NCBI GenBank assembly: GCA_965140765.1
Contig: OZ223308.1
Span: forward strand, 124,001 to 188,000
Direction: 5' to 3'
Source of the DNA: Sunxiuqinia sp963678245
GTDB lineage: Bacteria > Bacteroidota > Bacteroidia > Bacteroidales > Prolixibacteraceae
Length of the DNA: 64,000 nt
The translations under genes and the position numbers were made by a program. A model generated the notes under the pieces. The model had not been told where the DNA came from. It worked only from the letters and a program-made list of their open reading frames with translations, and searched no databases. Shown one piece after another: positions 1 through 8,866 of this stretch; position 1 is the stretch's first letter, and each line of letters begins with the position of its first letter.

Positions 1-154
1 TCTCATTCATCGACCCTACAAAATCGTTGATTGTAGAATCCTTTGCTGCTGCTACGATTCTCAAACTATCCTGCACCTCTTGCATGCGATCAATTTTCTT
101 TTGTTGGCACGAGGCCAAAAACACGACTACGATTATAAAAATTAGGTTTTTCAT
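1..154 (-). CDS. N-terminus of a small lipoprotein (cut by window edge)
   Basis: Fifty-one codons are open from an ATG at 154 down to the window edge. The protein begins with a hydrophobic signal segment ending in a lipobox, FLASC, with the lipidated cysteine at residue 16, followed by QQKK and a charged stretch likely to form a helix (DRMQEVQDSLRIVAAAKDS). It is therefore expected to be anchored in the periplasmic leaflet of a membrane. The rest lies outside the window, so no family can be named. It points the same way as the patatin-like gene upstream of it. Confidence 0.6.
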   Translation of the reverse strand, partial: MKNLIFIIVVVFLASCQQKKIDRMQEVQDSLRIVAAAKDSTINDFVGSMNE

Positions 155-229
155 GATCAGATTATTTTTAATCAAAGTTAAAACACTTTCCTGTTAATTA
201 TTCTATCTGCCAGCGACTATATTGCTCTT

Positions 230-244
230 GGGGAATACTTCCCC
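230..244 (-). terminator. Short GC-rich hairpin after the patatin-like gene
   Basis: GGGGAA-TAC-TTCCCC forms a six-pair stem just past the stop of the minus-strand gene. There is no clear U tract, so termination here is only plausible. Confidence 0.35.
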
Positions 245-253
245 GATATGTTA

Positions 254-1030
254 TTATTTATGACAGAGTCGTTGAATTTCGTCTATTTGCATCTTAGTTT
301 CGTTATAGCCTATTTGGTATATTTCATCTGCTTTAGCGAAATCCATCGGACTGTAACCATCTAGTTTCTCTGGTTCGAGCAGAAAGTCGCACAACTCGAA
401 TTTCGACTGCGAACTCTGCCCTATGACAATTCGCAAACACCGTTCCGAAATTTGCTTCAATCCCCGTATTCCGTTAATCTGTCCGACATGAGTTACATGC
501 ACTCCTACAAGAACATCCACCTTTCCTACCAAAGGCTCTACCGGCAAATTATTCAATAAACCACCATCCACATAGGTCTGGTCATTAACAACCCGTGGTT
601 CAAACAATATAGGAATTGAAGCTGATGCCAAAACATACGGAATCAGCTTCCCCTCAGAGATCACTTCATACGTTCCGCTATTCAGGTTTGTAACAGCACA
701 ATGAAACCTCTTATTTAATGAGTCGAAACCCCTATCTCCAACAAATTCCTTCAAGATGTCTTCCACTTTCCCCATTTCAAAAAATCCATTCGAGGGCAAT
801 TTCCAACTAACTATCCGATAAATTTTACGACGTTTTATCTCTCTCAATATCTCAAGCGGCGGAGTTCCGGCAGCATATAAAACGCCCACCAAAGCACCCA
901 TGCTCGTTCCTGAAATTTCATCAGGTATAACCCCATTCTCTTCGAGGGCCTGTAAAACACCAAGATGTGCAATCCCAAGAGCTCCGCCACCGCTAAGCGC
1001 GATGCCTATTTTTGTTTTCTGTTTTTTCAT
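254..1030 (-). CDS. Patatin-like phospholipase, RssA type
   Basis: A 258-residue protein matching the compact bacterial patatin family (RssA/YlbK-like), serine hydrolases that act on acyl esters of lipids with a Ser-Asp dyad. The glycine-rich oxyanion loop SGGGALG is at residues 13-19, the nucleophile elbow GTSMG is at 41-45 (Ser43), and the catalytic Asp is in VDGG at 154-157. There is no signal peptide and no C-terminal outer-membrane barrel, so a cytoplasmic or membrane-associated enzyme is expected rather than a type V secreted patatin. The length is normal for the short family. It is divergent to mfd across 183 bp. The natural lipid substrate cannot be read from sequence. Confidence 0.88.
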   Translation of the reverse strand: MKKQKTKIGIALSGGGALGIAHLGVLQALEENGVIPDEISGTSMGALVGVLYAAGTPPLEILREIKRRKIYRIVSWKLPSNGFFEMGKVEDILKEFVGDRGFDSLNKRFHCAVTNLNSGTYEVISEGKLIPYVLASASIPILFEPRVVNDQTYVDGGLLNNLPVEPLVGKVDVLVGVHVTHVGQINGIRGLKQISERCLRIVIGQSSQSKFELCDFLLEPEKLDGYSPMDFAKADEIYQIGYNETKMQIDEIQRLCHK

Positions 1031-1186
1031 TCCGAAAAGTTAGTAAGTAATCAAATACAAACAAAAAACATTGTCAACCACAAAAATAAATAGAGCTCGT
1101 CAGTAGCAATTGCAAACTCATTCCATTTTTCACTTCGGCAAAACACATTAAAAAAGAAAACATCAAGTCAAGAAAAAACTATTATC

Positions 1187-1194
1187 TATCTTTG
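1187..1194 (+). promoter_or_regulatory. Bacteroidota -7 box ahead of mfd
   Basis: TATCTTTG fits the TAnnTTTG -7 consensus exactly and lies 19 bp before the TTG start, implying a leader of only about a dozen nucleotides. No good -33 TTG is visible. Confidence 0.5.
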
Positions 1195-1213
1195 CTCGAA
1201 ATTTTTTTGGATA

Positions 1214-4200
1214 TTGGAATTGCAAGGTTTTAAAAAAGTATTTGAAAAGCTTGAGGTTATTCAACCCATGCTGAAAAAGATGCGTACCCCGGGTGAAAAA
1301 ATCCACCTAACGGGGCTTGTTGGTTCGTCACAAACAGTACTGGCTTCGTTAATGGCAGAAAAGCATAATCAGCCGCTTGTTTTTATTTTGAATGACAAAG
1401 AGGAAGCGGCCTATTTCTATGATGATCTAGCTAATTTGAATACAAACTCTACCCTGTACTTTTTCCCAAGTTCGTATAAAAAATCGGTACAATACAATGC
1501 AATTGAGCAGGAAAACATCATTCTGCGAACCGAAGTGCTAAATCAGCTGCACAGCGAAAATCATATCAGCATCGTCACCTATCCGGAAGCCTTAGTCGAA
1601 AAAGTGATCTCCGGCGAAGGACTGGATTCAAATAGTTTCCCTGTCCATAAAAACGACAAATTGTCGATTGACTTTTTAAATGATGTCCTTTTCGAATATG
1701 GATTTGAGCGGGTTGATTTCGTCGTTGAGCCAGGACAGTATTCCATCAGGGGAAGCTTAGTCGACATTTATTCCTTTTCTCATGAAGATCCCTACCGACT
1801 TGATTTTTTTGGAGATGAAGTCGATAGTATTCGAAGCTTTGATATCGAGAACCAAATCTCAAAAGAACAACTCAAAAAAATTGTTATTATTCCCAATATT
1901 CAAGATGGACTTTCAGAAGAAAAAAGAGATAATTTTCTGAGTTTCATCCCTGAAAAAACAAGTATCTACATCAAAGATGTATCATTGGTTGGCGATTTAA
2001 TCGATCAGATTTATCAGCAAACAATAACGAACGAAGATTTACCTGAGAAGTTAATCGATCAGGTAATTTCAGGTAGTGATTTTTTTACTAAACTAAAAGA
2101 ATTCACATGTCTGGAAGCCGGCCCAGGCAACTTCTTTAACACGCCGCTGGAATTTGAGTTTAACAACTCACCACAGCCGGCTTTCAACAAAAACTTTAAA
2201 CTAATAGCGCAAAATCTACAGCAAAATTCGGCTGACGGATACACTAATTTCATACACTCGGCCAACGAAAAACAAATTGAGCGACTGCATGCTATTTTTA
2301 AAGATCAAAACCTGAATGTGGAGTTTACCGACCTCTATTTCACCCTGCATGAAGGCTTCATTGATCATGATTTAAAAGTATGCTGTTATACCGATCACCA
2401 GATTTTTGAGCGCTACCACCGTTTCAAGCTAAAAACACGAAAGCCTCAAAAAGAAAGTATCTCGCTAAAGGAGCTTAACAAACTGCATCAAGGTGATTAT
2501 GTGGTGCATATTGATCATGGAATTGGAAAATTTGCAGGCCTGGTAAAAACCGAAGTAAACGGCAAAATGCAAGAAGCCATTCGCTTGGTTTATCGCGACA
2601 GCGACGTGCTGTTTGTTAGCATCCATTCGCTACACCGTATTTCAAAATACAAGGGTAAAGACGGACTTGAACCCAAAATTAACAAACTAGGAACTGGTGC
2701 ATGGCAAAAAATGAAAGACCGCACCAAGAAAAAGGTAAAGGACATTGCCAAAGATTTGATTGCCCTTTATGCAGAACGAAGAAAAGAAAAAGGCTTCGCT
2801 TTTTCGCCTGATTCGTACCTGCAAAATGAACTAGAAGCATCTTTTATTTATGAAGATACGCCGGATCAAATGAAAGCGACTGTGGCACTCAAAGAAGACA
2901 TGGAACGCGAAATGCCAATGGATCGACTGGTTTGCGGCGATGTTGGGTTCGGAAAAACGGAAATCGCGGTTCGTGGAGCATTTAAAGCAGTGGCCGACAG
3001 CAAGCAGGTGGCCATACTCGTTCCCACTACAATCCTGGCTTTGCAGCATTACAAAACCTTTTCGGAACGCTTAAAAGACTTTCCGGCACGAATTGAATAC
3101 ATCAGCCGTTTGCGTCCTTCCGGCGAAGTCAAAAAAGTATTGCGTGAAGTTGCTGCCGGCAATATTGATATTTTGATTGGAACTCACCGCCTGATTGGAA
3201 AGGATGTGAAATTTAAGGACCTTGGATTACTGATTGTTGATGAAGAGCAAAAGTTTGGTGTTTCGGTCAAGGAAAAATTAAAACAGCTAAAGGTAAACGT
3301 TGATACGCTGACGCTAACAGCTACTCCTATTCCCCGAACTCTCCAGTTTTCATTGATGGGCGCGCGGGATTTATCCATCATACAAACACCTCCACCCAAC
3401 CGCTACCCAATTATCACCGAACTGCATGGATTTAACGAAGAAGTGATCCGCGAAGCAATCAACTACGAAGTTGCTCGAAACGGACAAGTCTTTTTTATCC
3501 ACAACCGGGTACAAAATATTCATGAAGTTGAAGCTACCATTAAACGAATAGTTCCGGGAGTAAAGACGATCGTTGGTCACGGCCAGATGGACGGTCCGAA
3601 GTTGGAAAAAATTATGCTCGACTTCATCAATGGCGAGTACGATGTTTTGATTGCGACAACTATTATCGAGTCAGGACTGGATATTCCAAATGCAAATACA
3701 ATCATCATCAATCATGCGCAAAACTTTGGCTTAAGCGATCTGCATCAATTACGTGGACGCGTAGGCCGTTCCAATAAAAAGGCTTTTTGTTATTTACTGG
3801 CACCTCCACTATCAACACTAAGCCCTGAAGCCCGCCGACGACTGAGGGCGATTGAAGAATTTTCGGAGCTGGGAAGTGGGTTCAACATTGCCATGCGCGA
3901 TCTTGATATTCGTGGTGCAGGGAATCTCTTAGGTGCCGAGCAAAGTGGCTTTATTGCAGACATTGGTTACGAAACTTATCACCGCATCCTGAACGAAGCG
4001 ATGCAGGAACTTAAGCAAGGCGAATACCAGGAACTGTTTAAAGATGAGCAAAAAGATGCTGGACAAGCCTTTTTACAAAACCAGTTTATCAACGATTGCC
4101 AGATTGATACTGACATGGAATTGCTGTTTCCCGACCAATACATCCAGAGTATTTCGGAGCGGATGCTGCTATACCGCGAGCTGGATAATATGGAAACAGA

Positions 4201-4543
4201 GGAAGCCTTGCAACAATTTGAATTGGGATTGATCGACCGTTTTGGCAAACTGCCCAAAGCCAGCCAAGAGCTGCTGAGAGTCGTTCGTTTGCGCTGGGTT
4301 GCTATCGAAATTGGGATTGAACGTATCATTCTGAAAAACAAAAAGATGATCTGCTACTTTGTATCCGACCAGCAGTCTGACTACTACCAATCACTGGCTT
4401 TTACCAAAGTGCTACAATTCGTTCAGCAAAATCCATCCAAGTGTAAAATGAAGGAGAAAAAAGATAAGCTTAGCCTTAGCTTTGATCAGGTAAAATCCAT
4501 TTTTTCAGCAAAAACTGTTTTAGACGAGATCAGCAAAAGATAG
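1214..4543 (+). CDS. mfd: Transcription-repair coupling factor Mfd
   Basis: A 1109-residue protein of normal Mfd length. It recognises RNA polymerase stalled at DNA lesions, pushes it off with its ATP-driven translocase and recruits UvrA. Visible in order: a UvrB-like N-terminal part, the CarD-like RNA polymerase interaction domain (QGDYVVHIDHGIGKF, near residues 430-445), the helicase core with Walker A GDVGFGKTE near 575, the DEEQ box near 675, LTATPIPRTL, the RGRVGRS motif, and the C-terminal TRCF domain. The start is taken as TTG because no in-frame ATG lies near the N-terminus and the -7 box is just upstream; the next ATG is about 18 codons in. It is likely monocistronic. Antisense ORFs within it are shadows. 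Confidence 0.97.
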   Translation: MELQGFKKVFEKLEVIQPMLKKMRTPGEKIHLTGLVGSSQTVLASLMAEKHNQPLVFILNDKEEAAYFYDDLANLNTNSTLYFFPSSYKKSVQYNAIEQENIILRTEVLNQLHSENHISIVTYPEALVEKVISGEGLDSNSFPVHKNDKLSIDFLNDVLFEYGFERVDFVVEPGQYSIRGSLVDIYSFSHEDPYRLDFFGDEVDSIRSFDIENQISKEQLKKIVIIPNIQDGLSEEKRDNFLSFIPEKTSIYIKDVSLVGDLIDQIYQQTITNEDLPEKLIDQVISGSDFFTKLKEFTCLEAGPGNFFNTPLEFEFNNSPQPAFNKNFKLIAQNLQQNSADGYTNFIHSANEKQIERLHAIFKDQNLNVEFTDLYFTLHEGFIDHDLKVCCYTDHQIFERYHRFKLKTRKPQKESISLKELNKLHQGDYVVHIDHGIGKFAGLVKTEVNGKMQEAIRLVYRDSDVLFVSIHSLHRISKYKGKDGLEPKINKLGTGAWQKMKDRTKKKVKDIAKDLIALYAERRKEKGFAFSPDSYLQNELEASFIYEDTPDQMKATVALKEDMEREMPMDRLVCGDVGFGKTEIAVRGAFKAVADSKQVAILVPTTILALQHYKTFSERLKDFPARIEYISRLRPSGEVKKVLREVAAGNIDILIGTHRLIGKDVKFKDLGLLIVDEEQKFGVSVKEKLKQLKVNVDTLTLTATPIPRTLQFSLMGARDLSIIQTPPPNRYPIITELHGFNEEVIREAINYEVARNGQVFFIHNRVQNIHEVEATIKRIVPGVKTIVGHGQMDGPKLEKIMLDFINGEYDVLIATTIIESGLDIPNANTIIINHAQNFGLSDLHQLRGRVGRSNKKAFCYLLAPPLSTLSPEARRRLRAIEEFSELGSGFNIAMRDLDIRGAGNLLGAEQSGFIADIGYETYHRILNEAMQELKQGEYQELFKDEQKDAGQAFLQNQFINDCQIDTDMELLFPDQYIQSISERMLLYRELDNMETEEALQQFELGLIDRFGKLPKASQELLRVVRLRWVAIEIGIERIILKNKKMICYFVSDQQSDYYQSLAFTKVLQFVQQNPSKCKMKEKKDKLSLSFDQVKSIFSAKTVLDEISKR

Positions 4544-4656
4544 CTGTATATTCCTGATTTCTTTCATTTAACGAAAATTTATACATCTTCTAATAAAGGT
4601 TCCAGATATTGGCTTTGGAAAAAACATCGTTATTTTTCAATCATACTATTGTGTTT

Positions 4657-4664
4657 TAATTTTG
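4657..4664 (+). promoter_or_regulatory. Bacteroidota -7 box ahead of the Met-rich exported protein
   Basis: TAATTTTG matches TAnnTTTG exactly, about 40 bp before the ATG of the next gene. The -33 element is not clear. Confidence 0.45.
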
Positions 4665-4705
4665 CATAATCTATTTTTATCAAATAAAAATCAAAAATTC
4701 AATTT

Positions 4706-5611
4706 ATGAAAACCTCAAAAGCCACCCTGTTACTAATTATTGTCAGCCTGTTCTGTTCGTTTTCAACTCAGGCAAAAACAAAAAAACTCCTTCGGTTAAA
4801 TCTTGACAAAGGGGCTGTTTACGAAATGAACATGAACATGGATAACCATATGGACCAGGAGATGATGGGCCAACAAATAAAGATGGATCAGAAAATGCAA
4901 ATGGTTACTTCTATGACTGTTACCGATGTGCTTCCAAACAAAAATTTCATGCTCACTTATCAATACAAATCAATAAGAATGGACATGGAAACCATGGGAC
5001 AAACCATGTCTTTTAACACCGATAAGCCCGCCGACGACAATCCCGCGTCAAACATGCTGAAAGGGATGACGAAAGTTGAGCTTAAAATGGAAATCACCTC
5101 ACGCGGCGAAGTTGTTAATATAGAGGGATTCGAAAGTTTTAGCAATGTATTTGGGGCAAATCCACAACTAGAAGGGATGTTACAAATGTTTTCAGACAAG
5201 GAAGCATTTAAGTCCAACTTCAGTAAAACGTTTAATTATTTTCCTGAAGATAAAGTATCAGTTGGCGATACTTGGAATTCAACTCAACAGTTGAAAGATT
5301 TTATGAATATGAACATTGATATGCACTTTAAGGTGACAAACATTGAAGATGATAAAATTACGCTGGATGTAAACTCAGATTTTAGCTCCAATTCACCCAT
5401 GGAACAAGGAGGGATGAAGATGGAAATGAACATGACCGGTAAACAAAATGGCGAAATGAAAATCAATTCTGAAGATGGCATGGTGAGCTCTTCTGATCTC
5501 TCTCAAGATATTTCGATGCTCATGAAAATGACCAATCCTCAAACTCAAGAAGAACAGGAAATTCCGATGGAAATGAAATCAACGGTTCGGGTGACTGTCG
5601 ACAAAAAATAG
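4706..5611 (+). CDS. Exported Met-rich protein (DUF6263-like)
   Basis: A 301-residue protein with a clear signal peptide (hydrophobic stretch at residues 8-18, likely cleavage after TQA) and no lipobox, so probably periplasmic. The mature part looks like repeated beta strands and is unusually rich in methionine: I count 36 Met, many alternating with Asn, Asp or Lys, as in NMNMDNHMDQEMM near residue 45. The overall pattern resembles the DUF6263 family of unknown function; that assignment comes from memory of the family and is tentative. A strong terminator follows directly, so it is a single-gene unit. Met-rich periplasmic proteins can bind Cu(I) or Ag(I), but nothing else here shows metal handling. 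Confidence 0.7.
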   Translation: MKTSKATLLLIIVSLFCSFSTQAKTKKLLRLNLDKGAVYEMNMNMDNHMDQEMMGQQIKMDQKMQMVTSMTVTDVLPNKNFMLTYQYKSIRMDMETMGQTMSFNTDKPADDNPASNMLKGMTKVELKMEITSRGEVVNIEGFESFSNVFGANPQLEGMLQMFSDKEAFKSNFSKTFNYFPEDKVSVGDTWNSTQQLKDFMNMNIDMHFKVTNIEDDKITLDVNSDFSSNSPMEQGGMKMEMNMTGKQNGEMKINSEDGMVSSSDLSQDISMLMKMTNPQTQEEQEIPMEMKSTVRVTVDKK

Positions 5612-5623
5612 AAGTTCCTAACT

Positions 5624-5656
5624 CAGGTTGCTCAGGTTTGGGCAACCTTTTCTTTG
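5624..5656 (+). terminator. Rho-independent terminator
   Basis: AGGTTGC and GCAACCT (5625-5631, 5642-5648) pair around a ten-base loop and are followed by TTTTCTTT, 13 bp after the stop of the Met-rich protein gene. Confidence 0.75.
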
Positions 5657-5952
5657 CTTTTCAAACTCCATTGGTCGATTTAATTTTTTCCATAAAATTC
5701 ATCTGGAGATAGTTTCTACCATTCGCTTGGAATTAACTATTCCTGCTCACTGAACCACTTATCCTACTTCTAAAAAAAGCTCTTTTGATCAGATACTTAT
5801 TTTGATTTTACACAAAGTGAACATTCAGTTTTTCATAATAACTCATCAAAAATCCGGCACTAAAAGAAAGTATTGACGGTCAAAGACGAAATTAGTTAGA
5901 TCTATTAGTATATAAATGGCATTAACCCACACATAATGGGGACCCTACCCTC
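5657..5952. other. Non-coding spacer, nothing recognised
   Basis: About 300 A+T-rich bases between the terminator and the BlaI control region. No convincing ORF, hairpin or repeat was found. Confidence 0.5.
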
Positions 5953-6028
5953 TTGTTCTACTATTTAAATAGTAAATTTGCTATAAAAATAGTTTAACTC
6001 TTGAATTAATCTACTATATTTATAGTAG
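5953..6028 (+). promoter_or_regulatory. Promoter with two BlaI/MecI-type operators
   Basis: A perfect 16-bp palindrome, TACTATTTAAATAGTA, lies at 5959-5974. A second dyad with eight-base arms, CTACTATA-TT-TATAGTAG, lies at 6011-6028. A weaker CTAT-AAAA-ATAG sits between them at 5981-5992. The palindrome shares bases with a TAnnTTTG box (TAAATTTG, 5973-5980), with a TTG 17 bp upstream at 5953-5955. BlaI/MecI repressors bind dyads of the TACTA...TAGTA kind as dimers, so the layout fits autorepression of the downstream gene. Confidence 0.75.
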
Positions 6029-6044
6029 AAAAAATCGGATACTC

Positions 6045-6437
6045 ATGGATATTATGCAACTTACGAAAGCTGAAGAACAGGTAATGCAGTTTGTATGGAA
6101 ACTAAATGAAGCTATCGTAAAAGATGTGGTAGATCAGTTTAACGATCCCAAACCTGCTTATACAACCGTTGCCACCGTACTTTCTGTTTTGGAGAAGAAA
6201 GGATTTGTAACGCGTCGAAAAATAGGGAATACCAATCTCTTTTCACCAGCGGTAAGCAAAAAGGAATATACAAAAATTCAGTTTTCATCCCTTTTGAAAA
6301 ACTATTTCAATGGATCGTTCCCAAAAATGGCAACCTTTTTTGCAAAAGAAAATCAATTAGACATTGATGACCTAGAGTCAATACTGAAACAAGCACAAGT
6401 GGAATTAAGAAAAGATCAACCTAAAAATGATAAGTGA
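6045..6437 (+). CDS. BlaI/MecI/CopY family transcriptional repressor
   Basis: A 130-residue winged-helix protein. The start LTKAEEQVMQFVWKL and the recognition region YTTVATVLSVLEKKGFVTR are hallmarks of the BlaI/MecI family (Penicillinase_R). Members dimerise, bind TACTA-type dyads and are inactivated when a membrane sensor of the BlaR1 type causes their cleavage. The two palindromes just upstream are the likely operators. The stop overlaps the next start by one base (TGATG), so the repressor and the M56 gene are translationally coupled, the usual arrangement. A second ATG three codons in is an alternative start. The partner gene is broken, so the signal that would relieve repression may be lost. 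Confidence 0.93.
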   Translation: MDIMQLTKAEEQVMQFVWKLNEAIVKDVVDQFNDPKPAYTTVATVLSVLEKKGFVTRRKIGNTNLFSPAVSKKEYTKIQFSSLLKNYFNGSFPKMATFFAKENQLDIDDLESILKQAQVELRKDQPKNDK

Positions 6438-7745
6438 TGGAAAGTTTTTTTGAAATAATAGTTCGTTCATCCCTTGCCACAAGTTTGTTCTTCTTTGTTT
6501 ACTGGCTACTTCTTCGAAAACTAACCTTCTTCAAAGACAATCGGTATTTTCTTACCTGCTCACTAGTTATAGTGATCATTGCAATATTTCCGATCCAATA
6601 TGGAATATTTGTAGAAAATCCCTCGCAAACTCATTTAAGCGATTTGTCCAATACCTTTAAAAACACACCGGAGGAAACCTCTCTTCTAGCGACAGGAGAA
6701 GACAGCTTCTCCATGCGAGCTACTCGGCTTTTGATCCATTTATTTGGATGTTTGAACATGCAATTAAACAAAATCATGAATACCTGGCCGACGAAGGTGT
6801 ATTAACCCGGGGCCATTCACCTGTCAGGTATCAGGCATTATTAATTAACCAGCTGATGCGCATGCAGGTCGTTGGCCTAACCAATAACCTGAACTTTGCC
6901 CTTGGCCCAACTCGTTTAAAAATGATGACAAAACAAAAAACGCCCAAACGTAAACTTGCTCGTTTGATATGGGGGTTACCTGTAATAGCAATACTTCTGG
7001 CTGCATTTGCAAAACCAGAGTATCAGTATCTAAAAGAACAACAGGAACAAGATGTTGTAAATAGCAATATTCAAAGTACAACGAAGGATGGGAGCGTCAC
7101 AATCCTGGGAATTGTGATCGATGATAATGGCGATCCTTTGCCTGGAACTAGCATTGTAGTAAAAGGAACAACTACAGGAACAGTTGATGATGGTAACGGG
7201 GCATTCAAACTGGATCTAAACAAAAGTGGAGAAATTGTATTGGTTACATCCTTTGTTGGCTATGAAACCAAAGCAAATGAAGTACACATCTCGGAGAATA
7301 ATGGAAAACTGGATTTCAAATTTATGATGAAAAAAGCTGTCATCGGCATAAGCAATGATTTCCCTAAAGAAATACCACCACCACCGCCACCGACAGCTCC
7401 AACCTCCGAGATTAAAACAAGTGATAATGAACCGGTATTTTTTGTTGTTGAAGAGCTACCGCATTATCCAAATGGTCACTATGGACTGGGGCAATATGTG
7501 AGGGCCAAAAAGGCCGAGTTCAAAGAAAAGCTGTTTTTCGAGGGCAAGAAGCTTGAAGGAAAAGCCACGATTGGATTTACCTTAATGCAAAAGGCGAAGT
7601 TGGCAACGTACAAATACTAGAAAAAACAAGCGAAATAGCCGCTAAAGTAGGAGTAAAAATTGTTTCCGGAATGGGAAATTGGTCACCCGGCAAACAAAGA
7701 GGGAAACCTGTTTCAGCAAATTTTGCATTACCATTTGAATTCTAG
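6437..7745 (+). pseudogene. BlaR1-like M56 sensor peptidase with TonB C-terminal domain, broken
   Basis: The N-terminus (two hydrophobic helices, residues about 6-22 and 32-53) is typical of BlaR1/M56 membrane sensors. Frame then changes near 6700. The other frame resumes with FDPFIWMFEHAIKQNHEYLADEGVL, shown here only as the known M56 segment before HEYLAD; the stretch that should carry the HExxH zinc motif is missing. So there is an internal deletion of perhaps a hundred codons plus a frame change. Downstream come a transmembrane helix (about 6970-7010), a CarboxypepD_reg-like domain, a proline run and a TonB C-terminal domain. The last is split: at about 7581 one base is missing, and the correct frame then runs to TAG at 7743-7745, ending in a typical LPFEF. 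Frame 1 alone stops at 7618. A functional sensor looks unlikely. Confidence 0.8.
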
Positions 7746-7766
7746 AATAACAAAAAATAGAAAATG

Positions 7767-7797
7767 AAAAAAGGATGTCAATCAGACATCCTTTTTT
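7767..7797 (+). terminator. Strong terminator after the M56 pseudogene
   Basis: GGATGTC-AATCA-GACATCC (7773-7791), flanked by an A run before and TTTTTT after, so it can work in both directions. Confidence 0.8.
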
Positions 7798-7817
7798 GTT
7801 CTCATAAGATTTCCTGC

Positions 7818-7989
7818 AAAATAAAAAGGCAGTCCTCTGACTGCCTTTTCCGTCCCGATCTCTCGGGAACTAACCTAAACCAACTAAACCTAATAAACCA
7901 TGAGCTCACCGGGAATTGTGGTGTGTTGATAAATCAACGAATTCCCAGCTTGCTACTAACATACTTGCTATTAACAAGCACATTCGATT
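7818..7989 (-). ncRNA. Candidate small non-coding RNA, about 170 nt
   Basis: The minus strand carries a TAnnTTTG box (TATCTTTG, 7996-8003) with a TTG 21 bp further upstream (8025-8027), giving a predicted start near 7989. The transcript would hold a nested stem (GGGAATT with AATTCCC at 7911-7917/7940-7946, enclosing GTTGAT-TT-ATCAAC), then about 30 nt lacking C on that strand (7869-7899), then a small hairpin TCCCGA-GAGA-TCGGGA (7853-7868). It ends with a strong terminator, GGCAGTC-AGAG-GACTGCC (7828-7845), followed by TTTTTATTTT. No convincing ORF exists on either strand. The family is not recognised; 6S RNA or another Bacteroidota housekeeping RNA is possible. The boundaries are inferred. 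Confidence 0.6.
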
Positions 7990-8040
7990 TCGGCTCAAAG
8001 ATATTAAAAAAATCAACAGAATTGCAACGATAATCATGAA

Positions 8041-8362
8041 TTAGCTCTTTGACTATTTGCTCTAGCGACAGCACTTGAAAGGCTTTGCTTCATGTAAATG
8101 TCTTATTATCAAAGCTGCGGTTCTCGACAATGATCTGGGTGTAAATCCGATAAGTACCTTAGTTCTGTTTCTTTGAATCATGAGTTGGTCATAAAGCTGG
8201 CAATAGCGTTTTGCGTAACTCTAAAACAATCTTTATTAAAAAGATAGTTATTCAGTAAAATTCGTCGGCTTTTTAATCATCAATAAAACAAAGAGCAAAA
8301 AGTATCATAGAATCAGCAAATTAAGACGCCTACATCCTCTATTAACGTTTTATTAACCTAAC
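8041..8362. other. Non-coding spacer upstream of marR
   Basis: About 320 bases without a supported gene. The region contains the upstream side of the candidate RNA promoter and A+T-rich sequence. No tRNA-like fold or repeat was recognised. Confidence 0.45.
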
Positions 8363-8397
8363 TAGTTGATGAAGTCAACTAATGTTTTCTAATTTCG
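8363..8397 (+). promoter_or_regulatory. marR promoter with MarR-type operator
   Basis: TAGTTGA-TGAAG-TCAACTA (8363-8381) is a perfect seven-base dyad. Its TTG (8366-8368) could serve as the -33 element, 21 bp before TAATTTCG (8390-8397), a one-mismatch TAnnTTTG box. A repressor bound here would block its own promoter. The same palindrome recurs at the end of marR. Confidence 0.65.
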
Positions 8398-8416
8398 CAT
8401 CATAAACTTTTAAAAA

Positions 8417-8866
8417 ATGCAATTACCAAAGCCATTGGGATACTTGCTTGGTCAAACCATGCGAATATTCAAACATAAATTAACCTCAAAGTTTAAAGAA
8501 AACAACATCGACCTGAGCTTGGAGTTCTTTCTAATCTTGTTGCAATTATATAATCGAGAAGATGTAACGCAACAAGATTTATCAAATCAGCTCCAAAGAG
8601 ACAAGTCGATAGTTTTAAGGCAAGTAAACGCCCTGTTAGAGAAACGGTTCGTTGTTCGGTTACCCGACAAAATCGACAAACGTAAAAAGAATCTCATATT
8701 GACGCAAAAAGGATATGAACTCCTATTGGAAGCAAAAGATATATCGCGAAAACTATCAGATGAGCTTTTAACCGGACTAGCTGAAACAGAAATAGATACT
8801 TTTTTAAGAGTACTCCAAACTATCCAGGCAAATAGTGGATTAGAAGAAGATCAATGCCATTGTTGA
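8417..8866 (+). CDS. MarR family transcriptional regulator
   Basis: A 149-residue winged-helix protein of standard MarR length. The recognition part VTQQDLSNQLQRDKSIVLRQVNALLEKRFV and the wing VRLPDKIDKRKKNLILTQKG are typical; these are described here by position, about residues 53-100. MarR proteins bind short palindromes as dimers and release DNA when they bind small molecules. It lies directly upstream of a complete RND efflux operon in the same direction, and matching GTTGAT...TCAAC palindromes sit before and after it. It probably represses both itself and the pump. The inducer is not known. Confidence 0.93.
   Translation: MQLPKPLGYLLGQTMRIFKHKLTSKFKENNIDLSLEFFLILLQLYNREDVTQQDLSNQLQRDKSIVLRQVNALLEKRFVVRLPDKIDKRKKNLILTQKGYELLLEAKDISRKLSDELLTGLAETEIDTFLRVLQTIQANSGLEEDQCHC

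Noticed and set aside
3979..4341. Antisense ORF in mfd
   Set aside because: Shadow of the strongly supported mfd frame; Ser-rich composition typical of antisense reading.
7925..7938. Third MarR operator
   Set aside because: The half sites match but the centre is 2 bp rather than 3 and the site is inside a stem of the candidate RNA, so an RNA hairpin explains it better.
7764..8033. Plus-strand ORF of 89 codons
   Set aside because: It runs through terminator hairpins and the candidate RNA, and has no signal, domain or conserved-looking pattern.
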